From positions 16,541 through 80,540 of the forward strand of contig JAGCVC010000005.1 in the NCBI GenBank assembly GCA_017962565.1: 64,000 nucleotides of DNA, given 5' to 3'. Origin of the DNA: Alphaproteobacteria bacterium (GTDB lineage Bacteria; Pseudomonadota; Alphaproteobacteria; CAAHEQ01; UBA3637). The notes under the pieces were generated by a model. It was given only the letters and a program-made list of their open reading frames with translations. It had not been told where the DNA came from and ran no database searches. Made by a program: the position numbers and the translations under genes. Below, one piece after another: positions 8,973 through 17,787 of the stretch (the first letter of the stretch is position 1; each line of letters begins with the position of its first letter).

Positions 8973-11408
8973 TTATGCTTTTTCCAAATAAGCACGTAAG
9001 AATGCAGCTTGATCATCTCCAAATTGAGCTTTCAACTGCTCAGCCAATAAAACATGCTTATTACCGGATGAATAAACCTTCAAATAAGGACCTAAACCGC
9101 TTAAATTGACATCCAAGATAACAGATTCATGTACTGCAGGGCGTGATACCAAAATCGCATATTTACGATCAGCAAACTCTTTACCTAAAATGAAATTCAT
9201 CTCACGCGGGCTTAAATTCCAGCTGGCATAGTCTTGCTCTGTTGCCTGCGGATTGCGGAAGAAAATAACTGTTTGGCACTGACCACGAATTACATCACCC
9301 AATCCGGCAGCTTCCAAAAAGTTTGGTTGCTGGAAAGCGCATAAGAAGGCTTGACGTTTTTTACGTCCTTCACGTAAACCGACAATGAAACTTTCGCGGA
9401 ACATCGGGTGTTCCAACATAGGTGCTGTTTCATCAATCATGATCATTGATGGAGTTCCTTGTGCCGCTGCAACTGTATGAATACGATGCATCAAGTAACT
9501 GATAACCGCCGGTGACAACAAAGAATCCTGGAAAATAGTTGTAAAGTCAAATGCCATATATTGATTGGCGGTCATATCCAACGTATCTTCGACAGAGTTA
9601 AAAATACGTCCGTATTGATCGTTGTTAATCCATCGGAACAATTCACGACGCATCCGACCTGCTTGAGAGAAACAAGCTTTATACAAATTCTTTAATAAAC
9701 GTTCTTCCGGTCTTAAATATTCAAAAGCCGTTGTTACGGAACGCGCAATTTCTTGTTCTGACAGAGCATCTGTACAACCCGTTATATCACGCAACCACGT
9801 TCTTAAAAAAGCACGGTTATCAGAACTGTCCGGTGTTGCAAACGGATTTAATGTCGTTGAACCTTCCCCACCATCAAATCGAATATAAGGTGCATTCAAA
9901 GCCAACGCAAAAATTTTCGCACCATTGTTTCTATCGAAGAAATAAACGTTCAAATCCGGATGACGCATAGCTTGACCGGCCAAGAAAGAAAACATTGTTG
10001 TTTTACCTTGTCCGGTTGGACCAATCAATGCCGTATGTGCAACAGCATAAGCTTCACTGGATACGTGGAATTGGAAAGCATAAGCCGTACCGGTTATTGT
10101 TCTGAAGTAAGAAATAGGTCCGTCACCCCAATCGGATTTTTGCAAACCTTCTGCCGTTTTATCCATACACAAAGCACAGGCAACTATGCGCGACAAATAA
10201 AGGAATGTTTTAGGATAAACTTCATATGTCGGGAACTGTGAGAAGAACGTTGATTGAGCTGCCCAACCTTCACGAACTGGTGTCACATTATAGTAACGAC
10301 AAATACGTTCAACTTCTTCTTGTCCGAAATTCAATTCTTCCTTGCTGTCTGCAAACAGATAAAGTGTCATTGCATACTTATTCAATGTCTGAGCGTTGGC
10401 ATCAGATGCATCCAACATTTCCATAGTTTCCATATACTGTTCTTGCACATTTACGGATGGACTTGTCAAACGTGCCATACGGCGTTGTTGTGCCAAAAGT
10501 GCATTTGCTTTTATGTAATTCATAGGTTGAATGTTATGGACCAAATTAACTTCCATATCAATTGAAAGTAAATCCACAACCATTTGTTCATCCATGAAAT
10601 CACCGGGCTTACGAATACCTATAACAATACCCAATTTTTCTTTATCGCCCGCTTTAAACTTTACAATTCCTTCATCTCTTGTAAAGATAACATAGTCGGA
10701 AGTCAGTAAAGAATTTAATTCATCCCCCAACTGAGAACCGATAACGGGTTTTGGACGAGTTAAAGGACTGGCCAATCTGGCAAATAACCAGAAAGGACTT
10801 TTATCTTCGTGTTTATTCGGAGTCAATTCTGAAATCAAAACCGGCTGATAAGGTTCCAAAATAGCAATCAAAGCTTGACCGGCTTGCGATAAATCCTTTT
10901 CCGCATTTTTTCGTTCCGGAACAGACAAAACAATATAATGTCTGTTTTTATAAATTCTGCGCAAATTTCGTATCCAACGGGCAGCTATTTCACGTAACAT
11001 TTCGTCTTTATGCGGCGTATATTCTTTCAACGAAATTCTTTCACGAACGGTAATCAAACGCGCTGTTATTTCCAACTCGGCTAAACTGTCAATCCATTGT
11101 TTACGCGATTCCATCAAAGCTTGACGTTCTTCGGGCAACAACAAAGTTGTATCCGCACCCTTTAATTCAAATACACGAGCTAAAGAACCGTTTTTACAGT
11201 GAATCGTATATCCGTCTTTATCCAATCTTGAAAAAGGCAAAAAGTCAGCAACTCGTGTTTCTTTCGGACGCGGTAAGACCCATTCGCCAAACTTAGAAGC
11301 CAGCGCAGCCGTGAAAAATATTGCAGCCAAAACACCGGTTACGACAAGCCACATTGATATTGAGCTCGCCGTATTCACAATCATTGCCAAAATATTTACT
11401 TCTTCCAT
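8973..11408 (-). CDS. virB4: VirB4-family type IV secretion ATPase
   Basis: Cytoplasmic ATPase that powers assembly of type IV secretion systems and substrate transfer. The 811-aa length is normal. An N-terminal hydrophobic segment (residues ~18-38) precedes the long CagE/VirB4 domain. Walker A GPTGQGKT is at 463-470 and Walker B (SMIMIDE) at about 654-660. GLREGRKKRQAFLCAFQQP matches the family's C-terminal ATPase core. AGGAAGAG precedes the ATG. It sits 10 bases behind virB3 and no other vir genes are adjacent. Confidence 0.92.
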   Translation of the reverse strand: MEEVNILAMIVNTASSISMWLVVTGVLAAIFFTAALASKFGEWVLPRPKETRVADFLPFSRLDKDGYTIHCKNGSLARVFELKGADTTLLLPEERQALMESRKQWIDSLAELEITARLITVRERISLKEYTPHKDEMLREIAARWIRNLRRIYKNRHYIVLSVPERKNAEKDLSQAGQALIAILEPYQPVLISELTPNKHEDKSPFWLFARLASPLTRPKPVIGSQLGDELNSLLTSDYVIFTRDEGIVKFKAGDKEKLGIVIGIRKPGDFMDEQMVVDLLSIDMEVNLVHNIQPMNYIKANALLAQQRRMARLTSPSVNVQEQYMETMEMLDASDANAQTLNKYAMTLYLFADSKEELNFGQEEVERICRYYNVTPVREGWAAQSTFFSQFPTYEVYPKTFLYLSRIVACALCMDKTAEGLQKSDWGDGPISYFRTITGTAYAFQFHVSSEAYAVAHTALIGPTGQGKTTMFSFLAGQAMRHPDLNVYFFDRNNGAKIFALALNAPYIRFDGGEGSTTLNPFATPDSSDNRAFLRTWLRDITGCTDALSEQEIARSVTTAFEYLRPEERLLKNLYKACFSQAGRMRRELFRWINNDQYGRIFNSVEDTLDMTANQYMAFDFTTIFQDSLLSPAVISYLMHRIHTVAAAQGTPSMIMIDETAPMLEHPMFRESFIVGLREGRKKRQAFLCAFQQPNFLEAAGLGDVIRGQCQTVIFFRNPQATEQDYASWNLSPREMNFILGKEFADRKYAILVSRPAVHESVILDVNLSGLGPYLKVYSSGNKHVLLAEQLKAQFGDDQAAFLRAYLEKA

Positions 11409-11418
11409 TGATCTCTTC

Positions 11419-11709
11419 CTATGATGACAATTTTTTCCCGTGTTCCGGATAAACGTTATAATAAGTACGGAGGAAAGGTCCCTGTGATTGCATCATCTGG
11501 GACAAATGCGGTTCTTTAACCCCAGCAATAACAATACCGATATGAACCAAAACTAACGTTGCAACAATCCACAAAGGGTTAAAGGAATCAAATGCCTGCA
11601 TAATAAAAATCATCGGCAATTGAACACCTATATTTGCCCCTGCAGGAGCCATAGGTGCCCAAAACAAACGTGGCGGCATTGCAACAGCTTTAAAAATTGG
11701 TTCTTTCAC
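11419..11709 (-). CDS. virB3: VirB3-family type IV secretion membrane protein
   Basis: The 96-aa product begins PIFKAVAMPPRLFWAP, the usual VirB3 opening, and has two close hydrophobic segments (about residues 22-40 and 46-63) before a short cytoplasmic tail. VirB3 is an inner-membrane partner of VirB4. The pair is probably one transcription unit. Split or scattered type IV loci with a virB3-virB4 core are known in Rickettsiales; the other components, if present, must be elsewhere in this genome. Confidence 0.85.
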   Translation of the reverse strand: MKEPIFKAVAMPPRLFWAPMAPAGANIGVQLPMIFIMQAFDSFNPLWIVATLVLVHIGIVIAGVKEPHLSQMMQSQGPFLRTYYNVYPEHGKKLSS

Positions 11710-11889
11710 TTTTTCTTCCCTTACTTTTTTCCAAGCATACCTAATTTTCTTCGATGATACAAGAGCTTTATTAAAAAAAAATTAAAATTTTTCTAAATCA
11801 TTATCGATTTTACTATAAAAGCTTTTACTGTTTGTTAACAATAAAAATCCTATACTGGCAACAAGTTAAGTTTTAAAGGGAGCAAAATT

Positions 11890-12819
11890 ATGAATCGTTT
11901 ACATAAACTGAGTTTTATTTTACTGGGAATTATTACTATCGGCGCACTCACAGCCTGCCAAAGTTCAGAATTTGAATTATGTCCGGAAGGCTTTGAAGAA
12001 ACACAAAATATCGGCTATGGGGAGGATTTGATTTGTTGTCCTTATGGTACAACCGGAGTTGATGGTATGTGCGTTGAAGAAGAAAAAAAAGCTCCTGTAC
12101 AAACAGAACAGAATAATATTTATACGCCAAAAGAAGAAAGTACACCACAAACTCTCTTAATTGTTCCTGATGATTTTGTTTATTTGACTGCTCCGAATGA
12201 AAAAGGAAGTGCTTATTGCCCACAAGAAGCCGGTTCTTTGGCATGGAATGGTATACAATTTAAATGCTGTGGCAAAGAACTAAACAGTGTTGTTGTACCA
12301 TCTCGTGAAGATTCTCTTTGCTGTCCGCAAGAAAGTTCATCAGCCAGATGGATCGGAAAAAGTGCATTTGATTATGAATGTTGTCCAAAAGGGACAGTCG
12401 AAGTTAAAAATGAAGGCGAAGGTGATAAATACATTTGTTGTCCACAAGGACAAATTGGAAAAGACGGTGAATGCATCGTAAAAAGTAATCTTGTCAAAGA
12501 TGATAAAATATTAATGACCGCTCTTGGAAATAAAGGGAAAGCTTATTGTCCAAAAAATGCAAATTCTTTGGCCTGGGATGGAAAAGAATTTCAATGTTGC
12601 GGTAAAAATATGAAAGCAACCGTTATTCCATCGCGCAGTGATTCCATTTGCTGTCCAGACAAAACAACTGATGCACGTTGGGTTGGCAAAAAATGGAACG
12701 ATTTTGAATGTTGTCCGGCCGGAACAGTCGAAACTAAGAATGTCGGCGATGGTGACAAATACATTTGTTGTCCAAAGGGTGATAAAGCCTCTAACGGTAA
12801 ATGTTCAAGCGATCAATAA
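11890..12819 (+). CDS. Cysteine-rich lipoprotein with internal duplication
   Basis: The 309-aa product has a lipoprotein signal peptide with lipobox LTAC (Cys23). After it come CCP/CCG-type cysteine motifs in a strict pattern. Residues 97-196 and 207-305 are two copies of one unit: cysteines at 110, 126, 127, 144, 145, 164, 165, 183, 184 and 195 recur exactly 110 residues later. Residues 31-61 are a partial third unit. The units also share AWxGxxFxCCGK, PSRxDS and DKYICCP. No known family is recognised; paired cysteines in an exported protein suggest a disulfide-rich fold. GGGAGCAAAATT precedes the ATG, and a TATACT -10-like box is at 11,851-11,856. It is monocistronic. Confidence 0.8.
   Translation: MNRLHKLSFILLGIITIGALTACQSSEFELCPEGFEETQNIGYGEDLICCPYGTTGVDGMCVEEEKKAPVQTEQNNIYTPKEESTPQTLLIVPDDFVYLTAPNEKGSAYCPQEAGSLAWNGIQFKCCGKELNSVVVPSREDSLCCPQESSSARWIGKSAFDYECCPKGTVEVKNEGEGDKYICCPQGQIGKDGECIVKSNLVKDDKILMTALGNKGKAYCPKNANSLAWDGKEFQCCGKNMKATVIPSRSDSICCPDKTTDARWVGKKWNDFECCPAGTVETKNVGDGDKYICCPKGDKASNGKCSSDQ
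12178..12804 (+). repeat. Duplicated 330-bp coding unit in the cysteine-rich lipoprotein
   Basis: Codons for residues 97-196 (12,178-12,477) are repeated as 207-305 (12,508-12,804), offset 330 bases with no gap in the cysteine register. The copies have diverged, so the duplication is not recent. Confidence 0.75.
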
Positions 12820-12835
12820 AAGAAAATTAAATATA

Positions 12836-12867
12836 AAAAAAGTCCGCCATCACGACGGACTTTTTTC
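12836..12867. terminator. Bidirectional terminator between convergent genes
   Basis: AGTCCG / CGGACT stem with an A run on the left and a T run on the right, so it can stop the lipoprotein gene from the left and the secreted-protein gene from the right. Confidence 0.75.
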
Positions 12868-12885
12868 TTATTTGCAAGTAAAATT

Positions 12886-13959
12886 CTATTCCTTTTGAAG
12901 CTTATCTTCTAAACGTTTCCGGCGTATTTTTTCTGATCTATCAACGACCTCTTTAACTCCTTCTCGCTCGGCTTGAGTTCTAAAACCAGGTACAACACTT
13001 TCCCTTTCTTGCCCTATAACTTTCTTGAAAGCTTCTTCTGATCCTTTGCTCAATTGTGCAAGCGTACTCTTCAAACCACCTTTTTTGTACGCTTCGACCG
13101 CATCTTCCTTGATCTTTCCGATATCTTCTCCAATACTATCCTGTTGCTTCTCTTGCAGATTTTCTTTTACCTTCTCTAAAGTAGCCTGACGAAGATCATT
13201 ATCCAACATAGGTGTTGCACTTGCTAATGTAAAAGGTAGAGTAGGTAATACCCCGTTTACAGCGTATCCTAATCCAGTTACAGCTCTCGCTGTACCATCT
13301 GTTGCATCAACCGTTTCTTGAATCTTTTCTCCAGTACCGGAATCGACTAAACCAACCGCCTTAGCACCCAAACTCCCTGCACCTTTAACTGTTGTAAGGG
13401 CAATGTCTGCTCCAGCCGCAGCGACCAAATTTGCATTTTCTATTGCATCGCTACCAACACCCAGCATTCCAGGTCCTAAAAACGATGCTTCTTTAAAGAA
13501 TCGCCTTCCCGCTTCTTCTGAATCACGTGTTGCCGTTGCTCCCGCATCAACTCCTGCACCAAGTAAACCAACGCCACCTTCAATTGTCTTTTGTAGCCCG
13601 TTTGCCACTATATTTGTAGTAGCTGCAGGCAATGCAGTCGCATAAAAGGCAGCTTTACCTAAAGAATTCGTAACAGATGATGCACCTGTAGAATCACCCA
13701 AATCGTTCAATTCCTTTGCTGCAATCCGACCTCCTTCTGCCAGACCACTGGTAATCAATCGAACTGGATAAAGCGCACCTTCTAATCCATAATGAACACC
13801 TGTATCGACAATGCTTGTTGCACCGTGAACAATGCGTTCAAAAACATTGCGGTTATCTGTCTGTGAAATTTCATTCTCTGGCGCTTTTTCTTGTCCATAA
13901 GCAAAAGTTCCAGCTAAAATTGTTGTACCTAAAAGAAGTTTTCTGCCCCACTTTCCCAT
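12886..13959 (-). CDS. Unknown secreted Ala/Gly-rich protein
   Basis: Not recognised. The ATG at 13,959 follows AAAGGAGG with ideal spacing and is preferred over one 21 bases upstream. A signal peptide (LLLGTTILAGTFAYGQ) starts the 357-aa product. The middle (about residues 60-240) is a run of alanine-, glycine- and valine-rich stretches with weak hydrophobicity (such as AAFYATALPAATTNIVANG and VAAAGADIALTTVKGAG), and the C-terminal ~110 residues are highly charged and helical (KVKENLQEKQQD, RSEKIRRKRLEDKLQKE). This layout would suit an exported protein that interacts with membranes, but that is inference. It has its own strong promoter. Confidence 0.7.
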   Translation of the reverse strand: MGKWGRKLLLGTTILAGTFAYGQEKAPENEISQTDNRNVFERIVHGATSIVDTGVHYGLEGALYPVRLITSGLAEGGRIAAKELNDLGDSTGASSVTNSLGKAAFYATALPAATTNIVANGLQKTIEGGVGLLGAGVDAGATATRDSEEAGRRFFKEASFLGPGMLGVGSDAIENANLVAAAGADIALTTVKGAGSLGAKAVGLVDSGTGEKIQETVDATDGTARAVTGLGYAVNGVLPTLPFTLASATPMLDNDLRQATLEKVKENLQEKQQDSIGEDIGKIKEDAVEAYKKGGLKSTLAQLSKGSEEAFKKVIGQERESVVPGFRTQAEREGVKEVVDRSEKIRRKRLEDKLQKE

Positions 13960-13992
13960 CTTTAACCTCCTTTTTTTCAAATCACTTCTTTT

Positions 13993-14021
13993 ATTATATC
14001 ATAAAAATGAAAAAAAGTCAA
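13993..14021 (-). promoter_or_regulatory. Strong sigma-70-type promoter for the secreted protein gene
   Basis: On the minus strand: TTGACT (14,021-14,016), 17-base spacer, perfect TATAAT (13,998-13,993), 33 bases before the start codon. Confidence 0.75.
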
Positions 14022-14054
14022 AAAGGCCAAGGGATAAATGATTTTTCAAACTTC

Positions 14055-15911
14055 TTAAAATCCCTTTTCCATAAAGGCATTCACTTTTTCCATAAAACCT
14101 GCAGGATCTTCCAAAGGTTCTCCTTCAATTGCTCTGGCTTCGTCGTATAAAATCCATACGGCATCGGCAATTTTTTCATCCGGAGCTTTATCAAAAACAG
14201 CCTGTCCTAATTTTTTAATTAAGGCATGACGCGGATTCAGCTCTAAAATGCGAGTAGAAGCAAAACTTTGTTGTTGTCCGTGTTGTTTCATTAACCGTTC
14301 CAAATGAATGCTCATTTGACCATTTGCGGCCCTTAAAGCAACCGGAGATTTATTCAAACGATTTGTCATTTGAACATCATTAACTTGATCTTTCAAAATT
14401 TCCTTCACTTTGGTAATTAATAGTGTTTGCAAACTGTCCGTCAAAGATTCAGCATCATTTTCCGATAAAGCTTTAATTTCTTCGAAATCCTTGTCAGGTT
14501 GTGTCACGGATAAAATCTTTTTTCCATCCCATTCATTAAATACCTGAGGCCAAAATTCGTCTATCGGATCGGTCAACAATAAAACTTCGATTCCTTTGGC
14601 CGTAAATCCTTCCAAAGACGGATTATTACGCAAAACAGCCAAATCATCTCCTGTAATATAGTAAATATTTTTTTGTCCGACCGGCATCCGTTTGATATAT
14701 TCATCCAAAGATGTTAAACCATCAACTTTACTGGAATAAAATCGGCATAAAGGCGCAATTTTTTTGACATTCTCAGGCTCTTCGTATAAACCTTCTTTGA
14801 AAACAATTCCGAAATCTTTCCAAAAAGTATTATAAGAATCGGATTCTTCCATTTTCTTTTTTATGGCTTCCAACAAACGCGTTACAATGCCCTTGCGAAT
14901 CTTTGCTAAAACAGGTGTATGTTGCAACATTTCACGGCTGACGTTCAATGGCAATTCGTTTGTATCAATAATACCTTTAACAAAACGCAGGTAATGTGGC
15001 AATAATTCTTCCACTTCATCGGAAATAAACACACGATTAACATACAAATTCAGCCCGCGTTTTTTATCCGGTTGAAACAAATCAAACGGAGCTTTTGATG
15101 GAATAAAAAGTAGTGCTTTGTATTCAATAATACCTTCAGCATTATAATGCAAAGTTAACCATGGCTCATCGAAATTATGAGTCAAAGAACGATAAAAATC
15201 ACGATATTGTTCTTCCGTAATTTCCGTTTTCGGGCGTGTCCATAAAGCCGATGCGGAATTCAAAGTTTCTTTATCCCTGCCATTTTCCAAAATAATAGGA
15301 ATCGAGACATGGTCGGAATATTGTTTAACTATAAACCGCAAACGCATTGGGTCTAAATATTCTTCAAATTGCTTCTTTAAATGCAACAAAATTGTTGTTC
15401 CGGTCGGTGTTTTTTTGTCTTCATCAATTGTAAAGCTGCCCGCACCTTCACTGGTCCAGTGCCATCCTGTCGAATCGCCTGCCTTGCGTGTAAATACTTC
15501 TACTTTTGATGCAACCATAAAAGCGGAATAAAAACCGACACCAAATTGACCAATTAAATTCATGTCTTTTTTGGAATCACCCGTTAAATGCGCTGCAAAT
15601 TCAGCGGATCCGGATCTGGCGATTGTTCCCAAATTTTGAATCAATTCTTCTTTATTCATACCGATTCCGTTATCAACGATAGCCAAAGTCTTTTGCGCTT
15701 TATCGGGTCTTAAAATAATTTCAAAAGCCCCGTGATCCTTCATCAAACCCGGATGAGTCAACGCACTGTAACGCAGTTTATCCGCCGCATCAGAAGCGTT
15801 TGAAATTAATTCACGCAAGAAAATTTCACTGTGTGAATAAAGAGCATTAACAACGATATCCAATACTTTGCCGACTTCGGCTTGAAATTCATATTTTTCG
15901 GTTTTCGACAT
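14055..15911 (-). CDS. htpG: Hsp90-family chaperone HtpG
   Basis: Cytoplasmic ATP-dependent chaperone dimer. The 618-aa length is normal. The N-terminal GHKL ATPase domain shows ELISNASDAADKLR, DNGIGMNKEEL and IGQFGVGFYSAFMVA. The middle domain includes LYVNRVFISDE and LPLNVSREMLQ, and the C-terminal dimerisation region ends in the VWILYDEARAIEGEPL segment. GGAG lies 8 bases ahead of the ATG. The gene has its own promoter and lies between two oppositely organised units. Confidence 0.96.
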   Translation of the reverse strand: MSKTEKYEFQAEVGKVLDIVVNALYSHSEIFLRELISNASDAADKLRYSALTHPGLMKDHGAFEIILRPDKAQKTLAIVDNGIGMNKEELIQNLGTIARSGSAEFAAHLTGDSKKDMNLIGQFGVGFYSAFMVASKVEVFTRKAGDSTGWHWTSEGAGSFTIDEDKKTPTGTTILLHLKKQFEEYLDPMRLRFIVKQYSDHVSIPIILENGRDKETLNSASALWTRPKTEITEEQYRDFYRSLTHNFDEPWLTLHYNAEGIIEYKALLFIPSKAPFDLFQPDKKRGLNLYVNRVFISDEVEELLPHYLRFVKGIIDTNELPLNVSREMLQHTPVLAKIRKGIVTRLLEAIKKKMEESDSYNTFWKDFGIVFKEGLYEEPENVKKIAPLCRFYSSKVDGLTSLDEYIKRMPVGQKNIYYITGDDLAVLRNNPSLEGFTAKGIEVLLLTDPIDEFWPQVFNEWDGKKILSVTQPDKDFEEIKALSENDAESLTDSLQTLLITKVKEILKDQVNDVQMTNRLNKSPVALRAANGQMSIHLERLMKQHGQQQSFASTRILELNPRHALIKKLGQAVFDKAPDEKIADAVWILYDEARAIEGEPLEDPAGFMEKVNAFMEKGF

Positions 15912-15944
15912 TTTTTAACTCCATTTTAATCATTTATGTGTATC

Positions 15945-15975
15945 ATTATATGGTATGGAATGAAGAAAAAAGCAA
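15945..15975 (-). promoter_or_regulatory. Promoter of htpG
   Basis: On the minus strand: TTGCTT, 19-base spacer, TATAAT (15,950-15,945). The same stretch also reads CTTGC...CCATACCAT, a rough sigma-32 pattern, which would suit a chaperone gene; both readings are possible. Confidence 0.45.
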
Positions 15976-15992
15976 GCACAATAAAAAAAGAC

Positions 15993-16021
15993 TTGAATTT
16001 TTCTTTTTTTTAGTCTATGAG
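15993..16021 (+). promoter_or_regulatory. Promoter of the ferredoxin gene
   Basis: TTGAAT at 15,993-15,998, 17-base spacer, TATGAG at 16,016-16,021. Confidence 0.5.
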
Positions 16022-16056
16022 TGAAGTGTTTTTTTAATATTTAAAAGGAGTATAAA

Positions 16057-16296
16057 ATGGCATCAGTAGTAAATGATTCTTGCGTTTTGTGCAAAAGCTG
16101 CGTAGAGGTTTGTCCTGTCAGTGCTTTCCACGAAGGTGATACACAAGTTGTTGTCGATCCGGATACATGCATTGATTGCGGAATTTGCATTTCCGAATGC
16201 CCGCAAGGCGCAATCGCTAATTCCGATGATGCGGATGAAAAGTGGGTTGCTTTTAACGCTGAAAAAGCAAAAGAATGGCCGGTTGCGGACAAATAA
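16057..16296 (+). CDS. 2[4Fe-4S] ferredoxin
   Basis: The 79-aa electron carrier has two CxxCxxCxxxCP clusters: CVLCKSCVEVCP in the first third and CIDCGICISECP in the middle. The spacing makes two [4Fe-4S] clusters, unlike the seven-iron FdxA type common in alphaproteobacteria, whose first motif is longer. The C-terminal ~25 residues (WVAFNAEKAKEWP) form a short extension. AAGGAG precedes the ATG. It is monocistronic, flanked by its own promoter and terminator; the redox partner is unknown. Confidence 0.88.
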   Translation: MASVVNDSCVLCKSCVEVCPVSAFHEGDTQVVVDPDTCIDCGICISECPQGAIANSDDADEKWVAFNAEKAKEWPVADK

Positions 16297-16300
16297 ATTC

Positions 16301-16336
16301 AAAAAGCTAACTTTTTTTGGAAGGTTAGCTTTTTTT
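16301..16336 (+). terminator. Terminator of the ferredoxin gene
   Basis: An 11-base AAAAAGCTAAC / GTTAGCTTTTT stem ending in a T run. Confidence 0.8.
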
Positions 16337-16340
16337 ATGT

Positions 16341-16369
16341 TTGATTTTTTGAAAAAAATGTGCTATATA
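16341..16369 (+). promoter_or_regulatory. Promoter of carD
   Basis: TTGATT at 16,341-16,346, 17-base spacer, TATATA at 16,364-16,369; it begins directly after the ferredoxin terminator. Confidence 0.55.
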
Positions 16370-16402
16370 TAAAGGCATGATTAGAACAGAAAAGGAAAGT
16401 AA

Positions 16403-16927
16403 ATGAGTAAAGAATATCGTTTCAATCCGGGGGATTTTGTGGTTTATCCGACACATGGTGTTGGCAAAGTTGTTGATATCACGCAATCCGAAGTCGGTGG
16501 ACAAAAGTTGGAGCTCATTGCAGTCAACTTTGATAAAGAAAGAATGACCATGCGTATTCCGATGACAAGTGTAGGAAAAACAAATTTACGTCCTTTATCG
16601 TCACGCGATATTATGGAAAGTGCGTTGGAATGTTTAAAGGGCAAACCCAAAATCAAAAAAACAATGTGGAGCCGTCGCAGTCAAGAATATGATGCTAAAA
16701 TCAATTCCGGCGATCCGTGTCAAATTGCAGAAGTCGTTCGTGATTTAAATAAGCCGGCCGACAAAGGTGAACAATCATACAGTGAACGCCAAGTTTTTGA
16801 ACATGCTTTCGGACGTTTAGTTCACGAATATGCTGCATGTTGTGGTATTGGAATTGAAGAAGCTACGACAAAAATTCAAAATATTTTAAAGGGCGATGTT
16901 CCATCTTCTGAAAGTTCGTCTTTATAA
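16403..16927 (+). CDS. carD: CarD family transcriptional regulator
   Basis: CarD/CdnL proteins bind the RNA polymerase beta subunit and stabilise open complexes, often at rRNA promoters. The 174-aa product starts with the RNAP-interaction domain (FNPGDFVVYPTHGVGKV, then IPMTSVGKTNLRPLSS) and continues with a mostly helical C-terminal domain (WSRRSQEYDAKINSGDPCQIAEVVRDL) carrying the conserved tryptophan. GGAAAG precedes the ATG. The gene is monocistronic with a promoter and a shared terminator. Confidence 0.93.
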   Translation: MSKEYRFNPGDFVVYPTHGVGKVVDITQSEVGGQKLELIAVNFDKERMTMRIPMTSVGKTNLRPLSSRDIMESALECLKGKPKIKKTMWSRRSQEYDAKINSGDPCQIAEVVRDLNKPADKGEQSYSERQVFEHAFGRLVHEYAACCGIGIEEATTKIQNILKGDVPSSESSSL

Positions 16928-16942
16928 TAAAAATACGTAATA

Positions 16943-16977
16943 AAAAAAGCACCAAAGTTCCAACTTTGGTGCTTTTT
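16943..16977. terminator. Bidirectional terminator between carD and the flagellar operon
   Basis: A near-perfect stem of about 16 bases (AAAGCACCAAAGTT / AACTTTGGTGCTTT core) with a 2-base tip, A run on one side and T run on the other. It closes carD and the leftward flagellar operon. Confidence 0.85.
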
Positions 16978-16986
16978 TATTTTCTT

Positions 16987-17787
16987 TTATATTTGTGACA
17001 CTAAATTTTGGACATCCGCAGAGGCATCTGCATTAGGATATGCTTCCAAAATGGATGTTTGTGCGCGAATTGCATCTCTAACCCGCATATCACGACGAAT
17101 CACACCTGCCAGCTTTGGCGTAATCTTTAAAAATCCCTGGCAAGCTTTCAATAATGTTGCATAAGTGCGTTCACCTTCTTTTACCGAACCAACGGCATTA
17201 ACAACAATTTGAATATCAACAGCGGGATTTTCTGTTGAAACAATCTTGATAAAAGCATATGCATCTGTCAAAGAAGTCGGTTCATCTGTACAAACGACCA
17301 TCAAAGTCCCCGCATTTTGTGCAAACAAACGAACAGCTTTTTCAACACCGGCCCCCAAATCAATAATAACATGATCATATTGACTGGAAAGCAACTGCAA
17401 ATCGTCAAAAATCAATTGCAATCGTGAAAGCGGTATATTGGCTAAACTACCCGAACCGGAACGTCCGGCAATCACATCAAAACCCAATTCGGATTTTGAA
17501 ATTGCCTGTGTCATCGGTACTTTCCCCGTAATAACAGAACCTAAATCGTATTGAGCCACCAAACCTAATTGAATATCCACATTTGCCAAACCTAAATCAC
17601 CATCAAAAAGCAATACCTTTTCGCCTTTTTTAACCAACGCATGAGCCATCGAAATAGACAACCAAGTCTTACCGACACCACCTTTTCCGGAAGCAACTGC
17701 AATCATATTGCGTCCTTTAACAGGTAATGCATTTTTGGAAGCCATTGATAAGTGTGTAGGTAAAGATAAAATATGCGAAATATTCAT
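16987..17787 (-). CDS. flhG: FlhG/FleN MinD-like ATPase
   Basis: MinD-type ATPase that, with FlhF, sets flagellum number and place. The 266-aa product has the deviant Walker A SGKGGVGKTW near residue 34, FDGDLGLANVDIQLGL, and VIIDLGAGV. The DQAxxLR activator motif expected at the N-terminus of FlhG is not visible (the segment reads NISHILSLPTHLSMASKN), so FlhF stimulation may differ. It is the last gene of the operon and overlaps flhF by four bases. GAGG precedes the ATG. Confidence 0.88.
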   Translation of the reverse strand: MNISHILSLPTHLSMASKNALPVKGRNMIAVASGKGGVGKTWLSISMAHALVKKGEKVLLFDGDLGLANVDIQLGLVAQYDLGSVITGKVPMTQAISKSELGFDVIAGRSGSGSLANIPLSRLQLIFDDLQLLSSQYDHVIIDLGAGVEKAVRLFAQNAGTLMVVCTDEPTSLTDAYAFIKIVSTENPAVDIQIVVNAVGSVKEGERTYATLLKACQGFLKITPKLAGVIRRDMRVRDAIRAQTSILEAYPNADASADVQNLVSQI

